Source: Leptospira koniambonensis
GTDB taxonomy: Bacteria; Spirochaetota; Leptospiria; Leptospirales; Leptospiraceae
Direction: 5' to 3'
Assembly (NCBI RefSeq): GCF_004769555.1
Contig: NZ_RQFY01000011.1
Span: 92,703 to 156,702, forward strand
DNA: 64,000 nt
The first letter of the stretch is position 1. Each line of letters begins with the position of its first letter. Below the pieces are notes generated by a model that had not been told where the DNA came from, did no database searches, and was given only the letters and a program-made list of their open reading frames with translations. The translations under genes were made by a program, and so were the position numbers. Shown here one piece after another: positions 62,940 to 64,000 of this stretch.

Positions 62940-63536
62940 TTAAATGTTTAGAAACTTTGGTTCTTTTTTATCGCTTATGAATTTTATAAGTTCTGTCGGA
63001 TTTTGATCCCAATGTTTATCAAATTCGAAAATTAATCCTTTGATCCTTCCCGCAGAATTTACCCAAAGGACCGAATCTGGATGATCTATCTCTCCATTTT
63101 TATTGGAAGAAAATGCCATAACTCCAAAAAGTCTTGCAAGCTCGAAAGCCCTACCCCTCGACTCTAGTCGGATAAATTTAGTCTCCGATTTTATATCAGA
63201 GAAATATTTTTCAAAACGTTCTTCTGTATCTTTTTCAGGATCTAAAGTTACAAATACTAGTCTTAGATCTTTTTGTTTCGAAATTAGGTTTTTCAATTTT
63301 TGCAAACTGCCATGGCATATTGTTTTGCAGTTAAGATATCCGAAATAGACCAGATTCTCTTTTCCGATCAAAGCTTCGCGTATATCTGTAGTTTTACTAC
63401 CTTCTTCACTTATATGGAATTCAGGTAGACTTCTGTCTGCTTCCATCATTCCGGAAGAAGAGCTAGGTAAAAAATAGAATAACGGAAATATTACTATTAA
63501 TCCACCTACTGCAAGTTTCCAGATATCAGTTTGCAT
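62940..63536 (-). CDS. SCO1/SenC-family copper-binding thioredoxin-fold protein
   Basis: An N-terminal membrane anchor (GGLIVIFPLFYFLP) and a thioredoxin fold. The copper ligands are the cysteines of CKTIC (C-x3-C) and the later His in EIDHPDSVLWV. LVFVTLDPEKDTEERF matches the SCO1 pattern. The role is copper insertion into the CuA site of cytochrome c oxidase or periplasmic redox. At 198 aa it is full length. No oxidase gene is in the window. It is 108 bases upstream of the chemoreceptor gene on the same strand. Confidence 0.9.
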   Translation of the reverse strand: MQTDIWKLAVGGLIVIFPLFYFLPSSSSGMMEADRSLPEFHISEEGSKTTDIREALIGKENLVYFGYLNCKTICHGSLQKLKNLISKQKDLRLVFVTLDPEKDTEERFEKYFSDIKSETKFIRLESRGRAFELARLFGVMAFSSNKNGEIDHPDSVLWVNSAGRIKGLIFEFDKHWDQNPTELIKFISDKKEPKFLNI

Positions 63537-63699
63537 TTTGTTAAAGAGGTATTTAAAAAACCTCTAATATTACCAAAGACGAATAACTTGCTTTTTATTC
63601 AAAAAATTTCCTAAAAGAATGCCTGGAGAATTAAAGGAAATTTATTTATGAATATGTTAAGTTTAAGTTATTTCTTGGGAAAAAGTTATTTAGACTTTG
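63537..63699. promoter_or_regulatory. SCO1 upstream region with hairpin
   Basis: AGAGGT (63545-63550) and ACCTCT (63560-63565) form an inverted repeat a few bases before the SCO1 start on the minus strand. It could be an operator or an RNA hairpin. The rest is A/T-rich and unexplained. Confidence 0.3.
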
Positions 63700-63859
63700 G
63701 GCTGTTTTGTAGGAATTCCAACACGAATTTCGTGTAGAAAATTGTATTGCTGAATTTGGAATTTTAGTGTACATGGGAAAAGGCTTCTCCCACAAGCCCA
63801 CCTCCTCCACCCGAACCAGGGCGGGGGCGATCTCCATTCCATGTTGGAATTCCAACATG
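63700..63859 (-). repeat. Dispersed palindrome-bounded repeat, copy 2
   Basis: Inverted relative to the copy at 49783-50038. It carries the 20-base perfect palindrome CATGTTGGAATTCCAACATG (63840-63859) at one end and GTAGGAATTCCAACAC (63709-63724), followed by the hairpin ACACGAATTTCGTGT (63721-63735), at the other. The GC-rich middle includes CTTCTCCCACAAGCCCACC and GGGCGGGGGCGAT. The reverse complement of 63700-63812 aligns with 49929-50038 with similar length (113 against 110 bases). No real gene is here. Confidence 0.7.
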
Positions 63860-63970
63860 CGGATGTGAATTCTAAATCTCAGTGTTGATATAAATTTATT
63901 TAGATTATTGAAATGAAGAGGAAGACTCTTCGAAAACATATAGAGTAGCGTGACTCACCGAATTGTTACA

Positions 63971-63999
63971 CCCCCAGCCCTTGCAAGCAAGGACTGGGT
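63971..63999. repeat. Hairpin at the right edge of the window
   Basis: CCCAGCCCTTGC pairs with GCAAGGACTGGG around AA, with one C-A mismatch. It is cut off just after the second arm (TT), so whether a T tract follows cannot be seen. It may be a terminator or another repeat. Confidence 0.4.
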
Positions 64000-64000
64000 T

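Noticed and set aside
63646..63939. A 97-residue open frame on the minus strand at the right edge
   Set aside because: It runs through the palindrome-bounded repeat, has unusual composition (many Trp, His and Arg) and no ribosome site, so it is a by-product of the repeat.
63971..63999. A partial tRNA at the right edge, suggested by CCTTGCAAGCAAGG
   Set aside because: The flanking bases do not give a D arm or T arm, and the stem is better explained as a simple hairpin.
1..64000. CRISPR arrays, insertion sequences, prophage, toxin-antitoxin or restriction systems
   Set aside because: No regularly spaced repeats, transposase motifs, integrase or such gene pairs were seen; the HNH protein at 32111 belongs to a widespread chromosomal family.

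Overview
The window is a stretch of spirochaete chromosome, almost certainly Leptospira. The case rests on LpxC and BamA (an LPS-bearing outer membrane) together with the flagellar chaperone FliS, many lipoproteins with loose spirochaetal lipoboxes, paired MBOAT/DUF1574-like genes, a multi-membrane-pass SpoIIE phosphatase, a membrane-anchored AraC regulator, and moderately AT-rich coding DNA with frequent TTG/GTG starts. Which species or clade it belongs to cannot be decided from the sequence alone. I see no rRNA or tRNA genes, no CRISPR, no insertion sequences and no phage genes. This is ordinary chromosomal backbone with some lineage-specific parts.

Layout. 1-8250: BamA (cut at the left edge) and PcrA/UvrD helicase, a small secreted protein, a CysQ-type phosphatase, a GT4 glycosyltransferase, a thioredoxin-like lipoprotein. 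8400-14980: a long-chain acyl-CoA synthetase with a strong terminator, then on the minus strand an enzyme I-like PEP phosphotransferase, LpxC and an SDR oxidoreductase. 15075-21024: three tandem AIM24/TIGR00266 paralogues, a radical SAM protein with unusual cysteine spacing, a PQQ-type sugar dehydrogenase and a FecR-domain lipoprotein. 21249-25783: lipoyl synthase plus a small overlapping gene, divergent from a pseudouridine synthase followed by an MBOAT acyltransferase and an SGNH-like partner. 25896-30168: transaldolase family, a secreted protein, and purN-purH-membrane protein with one-base spacers. 30243-31598: fliS, a FlgN-like coiled coil and a J-domain protein. 31595-40937: lipoprotein, HNH nuclease, DedA, dGTPase, cysteine desulfurase, TPR proteins, a lipoprotein and a crotonase. 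41008-49781: an alkylglycerone-phosphate-synthase-like flavoprotein, SpoIIE-TPR phosphatase, GlpD, 7TM-AraC regulator and a second acyl-CoA synthetase. 50094-53762: TetR, patatin, hotdog thioesterase, a voltage-sensor-like protein, a NYN-domain protein. 53767-58910: second MBOAT/SGNH pair, class III sirtuin, DJ-1 homologue, GT2-GtrA fusion. 59269-63536: DoxX, two secreted proteins, a chemoreceptor with a His-rich membrane sensor, and SCO1.

Themes. Envelope construction and modification dominate (BamA, LpxC, glycosyltransferases, two O-acyltransferase cassettes, lipoproteins), with lipid and acyl-CoA metabolism second (two acyl-CoA synthetases, crotonase, patatin, thioesterase, AGPS-like/GlpD). 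No single convincing new defence or mobile system is present. The most interesting unexplained items are the duplicated MBOAT/SGNH cassettes, a dispersed intergenic repeat bounded by TGTTGGAATTCCAACA-type palindromes (two copies, opposite orientation), the chemoreceptor-SCO1 neighbourhood, the radical SAM protein with C-X8-C-X2-C, the poreless voltage-sensor-like protein, and a J-domain protein coupled to flagellar chaperones. All functional statements come from reading motifs by eye; no database search was run.
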